Shown in pieces: positions 17,451 to 26,910 of a stretch of 41,614 bases of DNA. The DNA is from Paulinella micropora. Lineage: Eukaryota; Cercozoa; Imbricatea; Euglyphida. The notes beneath the pieces were generated by a model. The model saw only the letters and a list, made by a program, of their open reading frames with translations, made no database searches and was not told where the DNA came from. Every line of letters begins with the position of its first letter. Position 1 is the first letter of the stretch. Position numbers and translations under genes: made by a program. The stretch lies in the NCBI GenBank assembly GCA_009731375.1, contig BJOX01000177.1, positions 518,117 through 559,730 of the forward strand. Reading direction: 5' to 3'.

Positions 17451-18928
17451 TGTTGAATACCGTAGATGACGCCGTAGGCTTCACGAACGTAGGTCGCCCA
17501 TCGAGTTTGCGTGTCTGTAGGCTTCTGGGAGAAGTACTGGATGACCGGAGCGTTGCGCTCTGGGCCATTAGGAAGTGCGCCGCCGATGCCGATCTGGCTT
17601 GCGTCCGTCCGGAGGTAGAGTCGTTGCGATGGCTCATACTTCATCAGAACGGAGAGCGTAGTGAGGACACGGCGGAGCTTCTTCATACATTTCCGCTCAT
17701 CTCGGGTCAGGTAAGGGGCACCGGAGGGCCGAGCGTGAGTGGATTTGAGAAGATTGGTCAGAGGTGCCACTAATCGGGAATAGTCAGGGATATGGGCTTG
17801 GATGAAGCTGGTCATACATAAGACTGATCGGACTTCGGAAACGTTGGATGGGTCGGCCAGCTTGAGAATAGCGTCGACCTTGGAAAAATCTGCTGCGATA
17901 CCTTTCTTGCTGCAGCGCTTGCCCAGAATGTTGAGCTCGCGATAGCCTAAGCGTAGTTTCTGGGCCGAACCGTGGAGGCCGGAGTCTCGCATAGCCTGAA
18001 AGATGCATCGAAGCTCGCGAAGATGGGTATCGAAGTCGTTGGAGCCGTCTGTGACGTCGTCGAGGTAGGCTGAAGCGGATTTATTCCAAAAGTCCAGATG
18101 GTTGAAGGACTTATCCATAGCGCGTTGAAAGTCTCCCGGGGCGCGGTGAACACCTTGAGGCATAAAATTGGGAACTAGTCCTAAGGGTGTCAAAACAGCG
18201 AGAATATCGCGGCTGCCGTCATCTGGATTGAGTCTCAGATGCGTGAAGCCGTCGACCATGTCGATAGAGCTGAGATAGTGCCAGCCCGCGAAGCGTTCGC
18301 GGTACTGATCTGGGTTGGGTAAACCTGGCACAGGCAGGTGGAGGTTGTCGTTGGCACCGCGGTAGTCGTAGACGTTGCGTATGTCGCGGATGACCTCCTT
18401 TGCTAAGTCTTCAAACTTTCCTACGGGGCAGGCTCGACTAGCCCAGGCACAATTTGCGGAGGCCATGGACCAGAGGCCGGCTGTAACAACGTCCATCGCC
18501 CAACTTTTGAGGTATTGGTATAATACCGCTGGAGTCCAATTTGGGCACTGCACCGCAATTAGTTTAGCTCCCGGTTTGAGGATGAGCGATACGACAGTGT
18601 GATTGAAGACACCTGCTTTGTCTTGGAAGACATCGTCGAATTCTCCGAGGAGGGCCCATAGAAGTCGTTGTTGTTCTGCAGTGAGGCCGGAATCGACGAC
18701 TTCAGATGCGTATTTGGGCGCAGGTGGCGCGGTAAGTTTGGCGGCCTGTTTGTCTAGAAAGTCGCGGCAAAGTCTCTCAGAAATGAAAATCCACGGGGTG
18801 GTCTGTGTTCCACTAACCGTAGTTGCCGTACAGTAAAGCATGCGCGGGTCCGGGCATGTTGCAGTGAGCTCCGCCATGGCGGGATCGAAATATGAAGGAT
18901 CTTTTATAGCGATGACTGTGACTTCCAT
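17228..18928 (-). CDS. pol: M reverse transcriptase / RNase H, divergent
   Basis: Copies element RNA into DNA. RT catalytic Asp D223 (SSIDMVDGF) and the YLDD box Y288-D291 are intact, where most Ty3/gypsy elements have YVDD or YIDD. The thumb and connection follow. RNase H has D442 (RTDAS), E483 and D510 with the TDHRPLLWL signature. The N-terminal 100 residues include an FDDVFQ motif typical of the start of RT in this class. The frame leaves the true protein at about 17300, where the RNase H end continues in another frame. Upstream frames show no clear join to the protease, so the real start is unknown. Confidence 0.85.
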   Translation of the reverse strand: MEVTVIAIKDPSYFDPAMAELTATCPDPRMLYCTATTVSGTQTTPWIFISERLCRDFLDKQAAKLTAPPAPKYASEVVDSGLTAEQQRLLWALLGEFDDVFQDKAGVFNHTVVSLILKPGAKLIAVQCPNWTPAVLYQYLKSWAMDVVTAGLWSMASANCAWASRACPVGKFEDLAKEVIRDIRNVYDYRGANDNLHLPVPGLPNPDQYRERFAGWHYLSSIDMVDGFTHLRLNPDDGSRDILAVLTPLGLVPNFMPQGVHRAPGDFQRAMDKSFNHLDFWNKSASAYLDDVTDGSNDFDTHLRELRCIFQAMRDSGLHGSAQKLRLGYRELNILGKRCSKKGIAADFSKVDAILKLADPSNVSEVRSVLCMTSFIQAHIPDYSRLVAPLTNLLKSTHARPSGAPYLTRDERKCMKKLRRVLTTLSVLMKYEPSQRLYLRTDASQIGIGGALPNGPERNAPVIQYFSQKPTDTQTRWATYVREAYGVIYGIQQCRYYIDASDRELTIVTDHRPLLWLWHARSPMVVNWVLEHLQTIRFKTLAYQVNKTNSPTVSHVSLASPPASPP

Positions 18929-19011
18929 GGTGGAAGGATCCGGCGGTAAGAACAGAGCGGTGTCTGGAGAGGGCTCCAGACTTGGTGGTCACGCCCGACC
19001 CTGTTTGGTAT

Positions 19012-19734
19012 TCAATCGCTGCTGGTGTCCGGTGCCAGACCGAGCGTACATGTAGAAGTGGCGGCGCTGTGTTGGGCCGCAAAACGATGCTGTGGACGCG
19101 GAGGTGGCTTGTAATTCGGGTTTTGGACGGGCCGAGGGGCTGTCTGACCATAATGGGCAGTGCGGGCCTGTTGGCTGGTCCGATATAGTCGGTCGGGTTG
19201 ATACTTGCCATCGCCGGCCGGCGGATATCGGGTCCGCTTAGCGCGTTGCACGTGTTTGCGGTTCTTCTTGTAGCGGGGGTTGCCACCAAGACTACTGTTG
19301 AAAGCTGGTCGAGCTGGTTTCGGTTTAGGCTTGCGTGTCCCAGTAGCGCCAGTAGTGTCGATGTGAAGGCAATCGCCGTAGCCACACTTACACCACACTT
19401 GATGTGTCTTGTTGGGGTGAAGCGCTTGCCATGCGAAAATGCCGTCAGGGACATTACAAGCGAACTGGTTACTGTTGAGTGATGATACGGCATCTATTGA
19501 ACACCAAATAGGATCCACACTATTTTTCCCCTTTACGACGAGTTCAGCGAGTCTCCGCCAGACGCGCTCTTTGTCTTTGACGCTACCACACCGTTGATGG
19601 CTCCTGATGCGTTGAAGAAAGCGCGATCCAAAGAGTACGGGATGATGGGGCCGCAGTTGCTGAAGTAGTTGAGTTCCGAAAGGATCTCCAGTCGTAAGTA
19701 GATGTGTAGGCTGGGGTTGATAGCGGAAAGCCAA
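19012..19734 (-). CDS. M unassigned basic protein with Cys/His cluster
   Basis: About 240 codons open. It contains C and H residues spaced as a possible zinc-binding site (WCKCGYGDCLH, about residues 113-123) and a basic, Tyr/Pro/Gln-rich tail. The start codon is uncertain. It lies directly upstream of the RT frame and could be the nucleocapsid-like end of a second Gag-type protein. No known family recognised. Confidence 0.35.
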   Translation of the reverse strand: MAFRYQPQPTHLLTTGDPFGTQLLQQLRPHHPVLFGSRFLQRIRSHQRCGSVKDKERVWRRLAELVVKGKNSVDPIWCSIDAVSSLNSNQFACNVPDGIFAWQALHPNKTHQVWCKCGYGDCLHIDTTGATGTRKPKPKPARPAFNSSLGGNPRYKKNRKHVQRAKRTRYPPAGDGKYQPDRLYRTSQQARTAHYGQTAPRPVQNPNYKPPPRPQHRFAAQHSAATSTCTLGLAPDTSSD

Positions 19735-20136
19735 AATGATGGCTGTGTAGGTAGATCGGAGGGCTTACTACCTGCGCAGTGTTTAGCTGTGCAAATACAC
19801 CATGGTAAATGGGGCGTAAGGCATGCTTTACGTGACGCGCGGAAGGCAAAGAGGATCGGGAAGATCTTGTCGGGTACCGGCGTCGAAGTCTGGCTCACGT
19901 TGGAGAAAAGGCTTACCCGATCGTTGTCCGACATCGATCCAATGGGCCAAGTTGTACCAGAGGTAGCGTTGCTGATCCGGGTCTAGCTTGTCTGTAAGGT
20001 AGGCTGTAGCCGCGTTGAGTCCGCCAGAGGAGACGCAACAAATCCAGTCCATGTGTGCGTAAAAGTTGAGCTGCTTCAAAATCTTAAGGCGCATGTCCGT
20101 TCGTAGATCGGGATTGATGGCAGCAAGACGGAACAT
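19533..20136 (-). pseudogene. M segment with two related ~45-residue modules in different frames
   Basis: Two overlapping frames (19828-20136 and 19533-19934) each carry a module starting LAAINPDL or LSAINPSL, followed by RLKILKQLNF or RLEILSELNY. At DNA level the modules are strongly diverged. They may be duplicated domains of one protein, now separated by frame breaks or a very short intron. Function unknown. Confidence 0.4.
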
Positions 20137-21311
20137 ACCTGGGTAGATAGGCTGAGGGGCTGGTTCGAGAGGGGCGTACTTCGTTTCGAGCCATTCCGCT
20201 TGTTATCTTGGCCGGGAACGTAGGTGCACGGCGTGGGATGACGGTGATGTCGCCGCAGTCGAAGAAGACGATGACGATGAAAATGTGGCCGCAGGTGGTT
20301 GGCTACTTGCCGGGTTGGCGAGTCCGGTTTTGACTCGTCGTCGTCGTCGTCGTCTTTTCTCCGGTACGGAGTCGGCGGTCTGGGTTTACAGGCTGTCTTT
20401 GAGACTTTAGGTGGAGCAGGTGCAGGCTGCGTGCTTGCAGTACTCTGTGTAGCGGGTGTTGGAGCGGGGACTGATCCCGAAGTGTTGGTAGGCGTGGGGC
20501 CCGAACTAGAGCTCGAACTACTAGAGGTCGAACTGCTAGAGCTCGAACTGCTAGAGCTCGAACTGCTAGAGCTCGAACTGCTAGAGCTCGAACTGCTAGA
20601 GCTCGAACTGCTAGAGCTCGAACTGCTAGAGCTGGCGCCGGAAGTTGGGGCGAATACCGCGTCGTCGAGCATTTCGACGTCGATCGGGAAGCTGCTGGAT
20701 CCCGGTAGTCCGGACTGTCCATCCGGGATCATGCACACGTCGAATCCAGGGTCGATGAACATCCCCTGGGGGAAGCCGATGCGGTAGTGTCCGCGGGTTT
20801 CCAGTGGACTCATTATCAGCGTGTGGATCGGGAGGGGCAGATTCAGAAGTGCCTCGGCTTGAAGATCCCACTGAGATATCTTCATTTCGCAATAGAACTT
20901 GCGGAGGCGTTCTGTAGTCTCGGCTGCCTTCAGATTGATCCAGCGGCCAGTGTTTGTATGTTGATCCACCGGTAGTGCCGATTCTGCGTTCCCCGGCGCC
21001 CATCTCCGGATGTGGGGATTGGGGTGGTAGTTCATCCGTCTGCGAAGGCATGGGACGCCAGAAGGATAACCTTTCAAACGTTTTTCTCGCGAGTACGGGT
21101 TGACCATGTCATAGTCGCAGGGGGAGGTGCCCGCAGCATGGTGGACTACGTGGATTTCGCGGCTGAAGCGCTTGCCGGTCTGGCTGGCGATAAGATAAAT
21201 AGCGATTTGAGCTATAATCCACTCCACGTAGTCGTATCGCTTCCAGTAAAATGTAGTGGGCCATTTTATGTGGGAGGCGTCTGGATTCTGTGGATCGTCC
21301 AGTTTGGGCAC
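20076..21311 (-). CDS. M serine-run protein A (about 410 codons, unknown)
   Basis: Open from a stop at about 21325; the first ATG in frame is near 21107. The N-terminal 200 residues look globular (Trp/Tyr-rich, with RGHYRIGFPQGMFIDPGF). A run of about 50 Ser follows, encoded by 15-bp repeats at 20506-20633, then a Pro/Thr-rich stretch and an Asp run. The last ~80 residues are probably out of frame. No known family. It sits between protease and RT, where Ty3/gypsy elements normally have nothing of this size. It may be a captured or accessory protein, or a second Gag. Confidence 0.45.
   Translation of the reverse strand: MPKLDDPQNPDASHIKWPTTFYWKRYDYVEWIIAQIAIYLIASQTGKRFSREIHVVHHAAGTSPCDYDMVNPYSREKRLKGYPSGVPCLRRRMNYHPNPHIRRWAPGNAESALPVDQHTNTGRWINLKAAETTERLRKFYCEMKISQWDLQAEALLNLPLPIHTLIMSPLETRGHYRIGFPQGMFIDPGFDVCMIPDGQSGLPGSSSFPIDVEMLDDAVFAPTSGASSSSSSSSSSSSSSSSSSSSSSSSSSSSSSSSSSSTSSSSSSSSGPTPTNTSGSVPAPTPATQSTASTQPAPAPPKVSKTACKPRPPTPYRRKDDDDDDESKPDSPTRQVANHLRPHFHRHRLLRLRRHHRHPTPCTYVPGQDNKRNGSKRSTPLSNQPLSLSTQVCSVLLPSIPIYERTCALRF
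20506..20633 (-). repeat. 15-bp minisatellite coding poly-Ser
   Basis: About 8.5 tandem copies of ctagagctcgaactg (plus strand), nearly perfect. Fifteen is a multiple of three, so copy-number change preserves the reading frame. Confidence 0.95.
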
Positions 21312-21406
21312 TGTTGAAGATAGCTATAGTTGGTAAGGTTAGTGCTGTTTCGGCCTCCTAGTGACCATGTACCTTTCTTGACTGTTATTCCTCGCGTTAA
21401 TCCCTG

Positions 21407-21960
21407 TCAATTGTGTTGGAGGATATTGTCGAAGAATTCTTCGTCACGCCCATTCATGTAGTAGATGGACAGGGAGCTATGGTTGAAATAGTTCCGCGGG
21501 AGGTCGACCGTGCAGAGGTAGCTGCGTTCGCGCACTAATACATTGTGGATGTCGTAGTAAGAGTCCGTCGCAGTGATCTTCAGCCATATGGGATCAATGC
21601 AAGAGAGTCGGTGGAAGTAGTGCTGAAGTGCGAAACAGCGTTCTCGTGTTGGTAACTTAACGAGTAGCGTTGGTATAATGCAGTGCCAAATCCTGGAGCC
21701 ATGGTGTACTGGCCTGTAGACGGGGTTTCCATGCAACTCCACGGGAAAAGCAACTTACCTTCAGAAAGCGCGTCCATAATGGTGTTTCGGGGTGCTGTTC
21801 TCGGGGTGATAAGACCCATTCCCAACGTGAAGTCGGAGAATGTCGAATGGTCCATCTCATGAGGTATGTTGCGAGGTGGCCAGTAGCGTTGCATGAGGAG
21901 CGTAGGTTTGTCACGACTGAGGCCGAACGTGGCATCACCAAATTCGATATCAGAGCCACC
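21407..21960 (-). pseudogene. M unassigned coding remnant between the serine-run proteins
   Basis: Three overlapping minus-strand frames (21657-21977, 21580-21894, 21407-21742) each look protein-like for part of their length. This suggests one protein read across frame breaks. A strong splice-donor-like AAG/GTAAGT lies at 21753-21762 on the minus strand, followed 45 nt later by an acceptor-like CTACAG. No domain recognised. Confidence 0.35.
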
Positions 21961-23112
21961 CTAAGGGGTGTTCCCATACATCTGGCGAGGGTCCGTACGT
22001 ATGTAGATCTGACTCTCCCGGGTGCGTGGAGGCGCCGTAGTGGACGACGAGCTCGATGTCGAGCTCGAGGACGAACTTGAAGTTGTGCTCGAGGTTGTGC
22101 TCGAAGTTGTGCTCGAAGTTGTGCTCGAAGTTGTGCTCGATGATGAACTTGCTGATGAGCTTGACGATGAGCTTGCTGCCGAGCTTGACGAGGCGCTCAT
22201 AGACGAACTCGAGGATGAACTCGAAGCCTGGTTCGGTGCTGCAGTCCATGGGAGGAAAGTTCGCGCCAGAAGCGGGTGGGCGATAAAGTTGTAGTGGTCC
22301 CTATACGGGAAGACCATCTGCTCCGCGCATCTCCAGTAGATGTCATTTTCCGGTGGCGGGATTTGGTAGGTCCCACGGGCGTTTTCTGCCGTGCGCAGCA
22401 ACGATCGTTCCACTCGAGGGTAGTCCCAACCGCCTTCTACTGGAGTGACGTTGTCGGGCCATAGTCCTTGGCTAGTGATCATTTGTTCCGGGACCCAATA
22501 ACCAAGGTGTGGACAACTGGGGTATGTGCCCACGAAGCAAACGGATCCCATGGTCGGGAAGTAGTTCGCGTATACTTCCTTGACGATCCATAAGTCCTCG
22601 TCCGAAGCAGAGGCCTTTTCCTCTTCTTTGCGTTCGGGGATAAAGCTTGGAGGTATCCATACGTTTGGTACCGGTCGGACCTCCTTGTACGTCTGCTGTG
22701 GGTTCTGACCCGCGCGTAAAGTGGGGACTGGAGTCAGGACTTCAGCTCGTCGAAGTTGAAAGGGATCTCCGATTGCGAGACGGGCGTTTGGTGTCATTGG
22801 CGGTGCTTCGAATCCCGCGAGTCTGCGGCTCGGGTATTCGTGTAGAGGGCCGCGTCCGACATTGGGGGACACATTTGCAAGCCGGGACGGCCTACCACCA
22901 GTGGTGATAGTCCATAGTCGGATTCTTATGCCAATGGGCCGAACACTTCCTATGGGGGATGGCTCAGCTGCCTCGGGTTCGGGATCCGGGACCGGAGCAC
23001 GTGCTTCGGTCTGGAGCGTCAATCGAGGAACTGGTGATCCCTGACCCTGTTTGAGGTCACGAGCAAGGCCATAGCTTATTGGTCTTGCCGGCATACAATC
23101 TGCGGTCGCCAC
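21961..23112 (-). CDS. M serine-run protein B (about 380 codons, unknown)
   Basis: First ATG in frame at 23094. Residues 1-260 are Pro/Arg-rich, then globular with many aromatic residues (YWVPEQM, WDYPRVERSLL, YWRCAEQMVFPYRDHYNF). A Ser/Thr run of about 75 residues follows, partly from 12-bp repeats at 22081-22140. The layout repeats that of protein A (aromatic globular part then Ser run), and Gag of M also has a Ser run. No known family; the upstream part probably continues in another frame (23076-23405). Confidence 0.45.
   Translation of the reverse strand: MATADCMPARPISYGLARDLKQGQGSPVPRLTLQTEARAPVPDPEPEAAEPSPIGSVRPIGIRIRLWTITTGGRPSRLANVSPNVGRGPLHEYPSRRLAGFEAPPMTPNARLAIGDPFQLRRAEVLTPVPTLRAGQNPQQTYKEVRPVPNVWIPPSFIPERKEEEKASASDEDLWIVKEVYANYFPTMGSVCFVGTYPSCPHLGYWVPEQMITSQGLWPDNVTPVEGGWDYPRVERSLLRTAENARGTYQIPPPENDIYWRCAEQMVFPYRDHYNFIAHPLLARTFLPWTAAPNQASSSSSSSSMSASSSSAASSSSSSSASSSSSTTSSTTSSTTSSTTSSTTSSSSSSSTSSSSSTTAPPRTRESQIYIRTDPRQMYGNTP
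22081..22140 (-). repeat. 12-bp minisatellite coding Thr-Thr-Ser-Ser
   Basis: Five tandem copies of a 12-bp unit (plus strand tcgaagttgtgc) coding the TTSS repeat of protein B. It differs from the 15-bp unit in protein A. Confidence 0.9.
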
Positions 23113-23861
23113 TCGTAGTGCTGATGATGACGATGCTTACGAAGACTGAGCTTGAGGGAGCGCCAAAGAGGCGGCCGTAGATGCGTAGTCAAAGTCGGAG
23201 CGGGCGGCACTAACGATGATGATGACGCTGATGATGATGATGATGACGATGATGGTGATGCCCGATAGCTCAAAGAGCGTCTCGTATTCCAAGGCTTGCC
23301 TCGAAGTTGAGCGAGGTATTGTCGTGCCAGTGCATCTTCCCTTTTCCAAGCTGATATATGCCAAGGGTTAACTCCAATCTGAGAGGCATTCGGCGTATTT
23401 CCCACTTGAGAGGGAGGCGTGTCTTTCCATCCCTGGGCCGATCCACTCGTGGAAGGCGTGGCTGTCGCAGCAGCTGGAGATGGAGACTCTTCTGGAGTTG
23501 AGGATGCCTCCAGTTTCTATCGTTTGGAAGGAGGAGTACCCGGTCTCTTCGATTCCAAATTTCCGCTTCGGGCGCGATGAGTGATGTGTTGAGTTTGCGA
23601 GGGCGTAGGATGGTTGGGTTGGCTCTCGCTGTTCTGTTCGCTCTCTTTTTCAAGCATTTCGACTGCCAGTTCAATTTCTTCTTCCTCTTCTTCTACAGAG
23701 CCTATGTCCTCGTAGCCTTCTTCATCTTCGTCCTTCGACCTCCTCGCTGGCCTCTTCGTCTTCGTCTTCATCCTCTTCTTCATTGCGAACCGGCCATCCA
23801 ACGTTGCCGTCGCAAGGTCTTCTTTTACGTGAAGACATGAACAGGTTGACTTGGCGGCCAT
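23076..23861 (-). pseudogene. M acidic/basic N-terminal region upstream of protein B, frames broken
   Basis: An ATG at 23861 (context gccATGGCC-like on the minus strand) opens 114 codons with a basic cluster and a Glu-rich stretch (GSVEEEEEEIELAVEMLEKE). The reading then passes to the frame of 23076-23405 (PWHISAWKREDALARQYL, then Ser run) and to protein B. Probably the N-terminal part of one larger protein. No known family. Confidence 0.35.
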
Positions 23862-23951
23862 AGAGGTGGGCGCTCGAAGTAGACAGAAGGTCGTGGGAGT
23901 TCAGAGGGAGCTGCAGTTTGGACGGCGGTCGATGATTTTTTTTGAATTTGG

Positions 23952-24635
23952 CTATCGGGTAGGACGTCTCTTTCGCCAACGTTGTAGGGCGAAAGTCGTA
24001 GCTAACCGTAGCAAGTTGTAAATCACCGACCTGAAGTGGCGTCTCGAAGAGATGGAACTCCGTCTCGTAGACGATTTGCTTGGCAGCTTCAAAGGCATGT
24101 AGTCCGTGGGCCGAATCGCTTGCGCGTCGTCAATGGAGAGGTTGAGCTGGGCCGAGACGTCGTTGGCGAGAAGCAGGTTCATACCTTCGGGAAGGTGGCT
24201 CGAGATATATATCGTGATGGCATGAAGCGGTTACGTCGGCGTGGCCGAGACGAAAAGTTCAATGCCTTCAGTAAGAGTAGCATCAACACCCACAGATGAG
24301 CGTGCGTCGACGGTTGGGAGCGACACGATCTCAAGTCCCTGGTGTATTACCCAGTCGAGGAGGGCTACGCACTTGCAGTTGCAGGCCGAGTCTAGAACGC
24401 ATGTGGTCTTACCGATGGTGTCTTCTTCCGGGACGGGCGCAATTATTTGCGTACGTATATATTTCCGCAGACAACGGTCGGGGTTGTGGAAATGCGGAGT
24501 AGACGTCGTGACTCCTGAGACGCCGCGCGCGTCGTCATGTGGAAAGCCCGTGGCTGCTTCCACGTGGCGGCCGAGGATGGCTTCCAGTTGCAATGTTTGC
24601 CTTCGTCTTGACAACGCTGTTGTCGCAGCTTGCAT
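23952..24635 (-). pseudogene. M aspartic protease remnant
   Basis: Frame 24231-24635 contains CVLDSACNCKC with D-S-A (codons at 24384-24392). This fits the retroviral-type aspartic protease active site D-[ST]-[GA]. The second half continues in another frame (23952-24182, MNLLLANDVSAQLNLSIDDA, comparable to the ILG.D.L strand of the family). The frame change between the halves implies a lesion or a splice. The position after Gag and the zinc-binding stretch supports the call. Confidence 0.55.
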
Positions 24636-24700
24636 TGTTCAAGCGAGTGCTTCGGGGTCTGATTCGGCTTGATGAACTGGTTATGTTCCTTGCAGTAGGA
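24634..24700 (-). other. M zinc-knuckle-like stretch (CCHH type)
   Basis: Minus-strand translation YCKEHNQFIKPNQTPKHS followed by LEQC gives C-x2-H...H-x4-C, like the C-x2-H/H-x4-C knuckle of some plant and algal retroelement Gags. It lies in the frame of 24443-25279, one frame away from the Gag body, so joining requires a frame change near 24770. Confidence 0.5.
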
Positions 24701-24770
24701 GCCATGGAATTCCGGTGAAGGGTGGGCGCTTTGGCGAGGTCGGGGCGGACTTGGTGGCGGCAGTAACCAT

Positions 24771-26057
24771 CTACGATTTCTTCGAAGGGATTGCATTTGC
24801 ATTTGCCTTGGTGAAGGGTGGGCGTGTTGCCGTCTTTTTCGTAGTCGGGGCTGGCTTGTCCGTCTTAGTCCGCTTGTTGGGGCGTCCACGATCCGGTGAT
24901 GCGGCCGGTTGGGCCATCGACATGGCATCAGCCTTGCGTTTCTGACGAGGAGGGCGTTTGTTCTCCTTGTTTTCCTGCTGCGTCCTACGCAGTCTCTTCT
25001 GACGAGTGTCGACCTTGACGGTTGAATCACGGGAGAAGGTGGAAGGCGTCGGACGAGGGGGGCGCTCCCGTAGTCGCTTGTATGTGGCAGCCGACGAGGG
25101 CTTTGTAGTACTTTCCATCCAGGGCCAATAGTTTTCCATAACATGGAGGTCGAGGGAGTTGGTCCAGGGCAGAAGGTCAGTGAGGTCGCGGGGCCATGCA
25201 ACACCAAGTGCATTAAGTATCTCGGCAGCGTACCGAGTCCACCGATCTCGTTCCATGGGGGTAAGCATCCGAGACACATCGCGGACTTGATTGAAGTCGG
25301 CCGTCAGGTAGCCAGCTGCTTGGGCCGTCTCGTAGCTTGTGATGCAACGGTTTACATACCCTGCGAGGCTTTCCCTCTTGAAGCGTCGAAGTTTGAGGCC
25401 TTGCATAGCTGGTTGCTTCGTGTCTCCCTTGTCTAGTCGTCCCTTGAACAGTTCCATGAAATATTCCATGAGCATGTACGGGATGATGCTCCAGACGCGG
25501 GTGCGGTCGTCAGTGACAGGAATGTACCGAGTCCAGTATGCGTCCATGAGGGCCATTGCAGTCTTGTCTCCCCACTTGTTCACCGTATCGATGATGCGGT
25601 TGCATGCCAACAGCATTGACAAGTTGTTCAGCTGTAGGTTGAATGCAAGTTCGCGGGCTTGAGTAGCAACATCATGTCCCGGCGCGGTGGGCGGGCGAAT
25701 CAACACGAAGAGGGATCGGACTCGGGCCATCATGTGCAGCGTGCGGGGTGGAATACCTGCAAAGGTGGACGATCGCAGGACTCTTGTTGTCGACGACGCT
25801 GACGAGGATTCATTGCCGGACGATGGCGTGGATGGTGTAGCCGTCCCCGGAGGGCCATCCTCCGTCGAAGGGGCCGGTGGCTGAGTCGCAATCGTCGTAC
25901 CGGACGATGGATCAGGTGACGAACCTGCAGGCGAGCTCGATGTTGAGCTCGATGCCGGGCTTGAAGATGAGCTTGATGACGAGCTCGCGGGAGCCGGAGT
26001 CGTCACTGTTGCATTACCGGCTGTTGCCGTCACAGGGGCTCCACCTTGGTCCTCCAC
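24771..26057 (-). CDS. gag: M Gag-like protein, about 428 codons
   Basis: Residues 20-50 form a Ser/Pro run. Residues about 100-310 are helical and Trp/Arg-rich (LIRPPTAPGHDVATQARELA ... FKRESLAGYVNRCITSYETA), fitting a retroelement capsid. The tail is strongly basic (QKRLRRTQQENKENKRPPRQ). The frame is open up to about 26120 without an ATG; the first ATG falls at about residue 108. The natural start is therefore upstream in another frame, or was lost. It sits 5' of the zinc stretch and protease, as expected for Gag. The capsid assignment rests on position and composition. Confidence 0.6.
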   Translation of the reverse strand: MEDQGGAPVTATAGNATVTTPAPASSSSSSSSSPASSSTSSSPAGSSPDPSSGTTIATQPPAPSTEDGPPGTATPSTPSSGNESSSASSTTRVLRSSTFAGIPPRTLHMMARVRSLFVLIRPPTAPGHDVATQARELAFNLQLNNLSMLLACNRIIDTVNKWGDKTAMALMDAYWTRYIPVTDDRTRVWSIIPYMLMEYFMELFKGRLDKGDTKQPAMQGLKLRRFKRESLAGYVNRCITSYETAQAAGYLTADFNQVRDVSRMLTPMERDRWTRYAAEILNALGVAWPRDLTDLLPWTNSLDLHVMENYWPWMESTTKPSSAATYKRLRERPPRPTPSTFSRDSTVKVDTRQKRLRRTQQENKENKRPPRQKRKADAMSMAQPAASPDRGRPNKRTKTDKPAPTTKKTATRPPFTKANANAIPSKKS

Positions 26058-26350
26058 GGGAGAGTTCGTACTGCCAGCGAGCAGGGTCGGGTAAGCTTCT
26101 TCCGCAATGGAGGGCTTAGTGTAATTCTACTACCTTGCATTGATGTACCCAGCGTTATGCGAGGCATTGGGCGTGCCGGCGTCAATGTAGCGAGGGTTGG
26201 ACCTGATGAATCAGTCGGAGTTGCTGTCAATGGAGCCAAAGTCGGTCTGGGTCCAAAAGAGCCAATTATCGGTCGAAATGGTGACGTGAGGGTTGAGTTA
26301 GTCATGGACAGTGCTCGATTGACCAATGGGACAGGTGGGCGAGATGCCAC
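26030..26350 (-). pseudogene. M segment upstream of Gag, Pro/Thr-rich
   Basis: About 105 codons, Pro/Thr/Leu-rich. The first 70 look protein-like and the last 30 overlap Gag in another frame. A donor-like AAG/GTAGTAG lies at the point where the two readings would have to join (about 26140). Possibly part of the Gag N terminus. Confidence 0.3.
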
Positions 26351-26910
26351 GATGGATGCCAGCGATGGATGCCAGCCATGGATGCCAGCGATGGATGCGG
26401 TACACGTTGTGGTAGGGGTGTCGCTCCACTTGCTAGGCTTCCAGGGTGGGCAAACAGACCGGCAGGGGTGATAGGAGGCACCCTACCAATCGGGGCTATT
26501 GCTGTTGCACCTGCGGGCATCGTAACTGGAGTAAAAGCCATCGATGGGGTAGGCACGGGGGGCGATGTTGCAGCCGTTGATGGTGCAGTAGGCGCAGTGG
26601 GGCTCGTTGATGGGTGAGTCAGCGGTGCAAGTCCCGGAGGAATACTTCCCAGGGCTGTTGCTGGCGTCGAACCAATCAGGGTCGATGGAGGCACGGTAAC
26701 TGGGGTGCCTGCAGGGGCTGGAAGTACCAATCCATGAAGTGATCCAGGTGCTCCAGGCATCGACGTCGAAATAGGTAAATGATTAACATATACCTCGAGA
26801 GGGATGAGAGTACCCAGTTGGTTCCAGAGAGCCTCCTGTTGAGCTGCAGAGCCTGTAGGTCCCAAATACTCCTGGTAGATGTCGTGGGCCGTCACGTTGG
26901 GATTGCACAT
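26302..26910 (-). CDS. M 5' Pro/Thr/Ala-rich protein (unknown)
   Basis: ATG at 26910 opens about 200 codons. Residues 1-55 look globular (HDIYQEYLGPTGSAAQQEAL ... LIPLEVYVNHL); the remainder is Pro/Thr/Ala/Ser low complexity. The frame is open further upstream to about 27243 with non-ATG starts. It may be the N-terminal domain of Gag, preceding the capsid part at 24771-26057. Near-identical short DNA repeats (gatggatgccagc) occur at 26350-26395. Confidence 0.35.
   Translation of the reverse strand: MCNPNVTAHDIYQEYLGPTGSAAQQEALWNQLGTLIPLEVYVNHLPISTSMPGAPGSLHGLVLPAPAGTPVTVPPSTLIGSTPATALGSIPPGLAPLTHPSTSPTAPTAPSTAATSPPVPTPSMAFTPVTMPAGATAIAPIGRVPPITPAGLFAHPGSLASGATPLPQRVPHPSLASMAGIHRWHPSWHLAHLSHWSIEHCP

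Noticed and set aside
20299-20787. Plus-strand frame with Leu-Glu repeats (162 codons)
   Set aside because: Antisense of the 15-bp Ser-coding minisatellite in M protein A.
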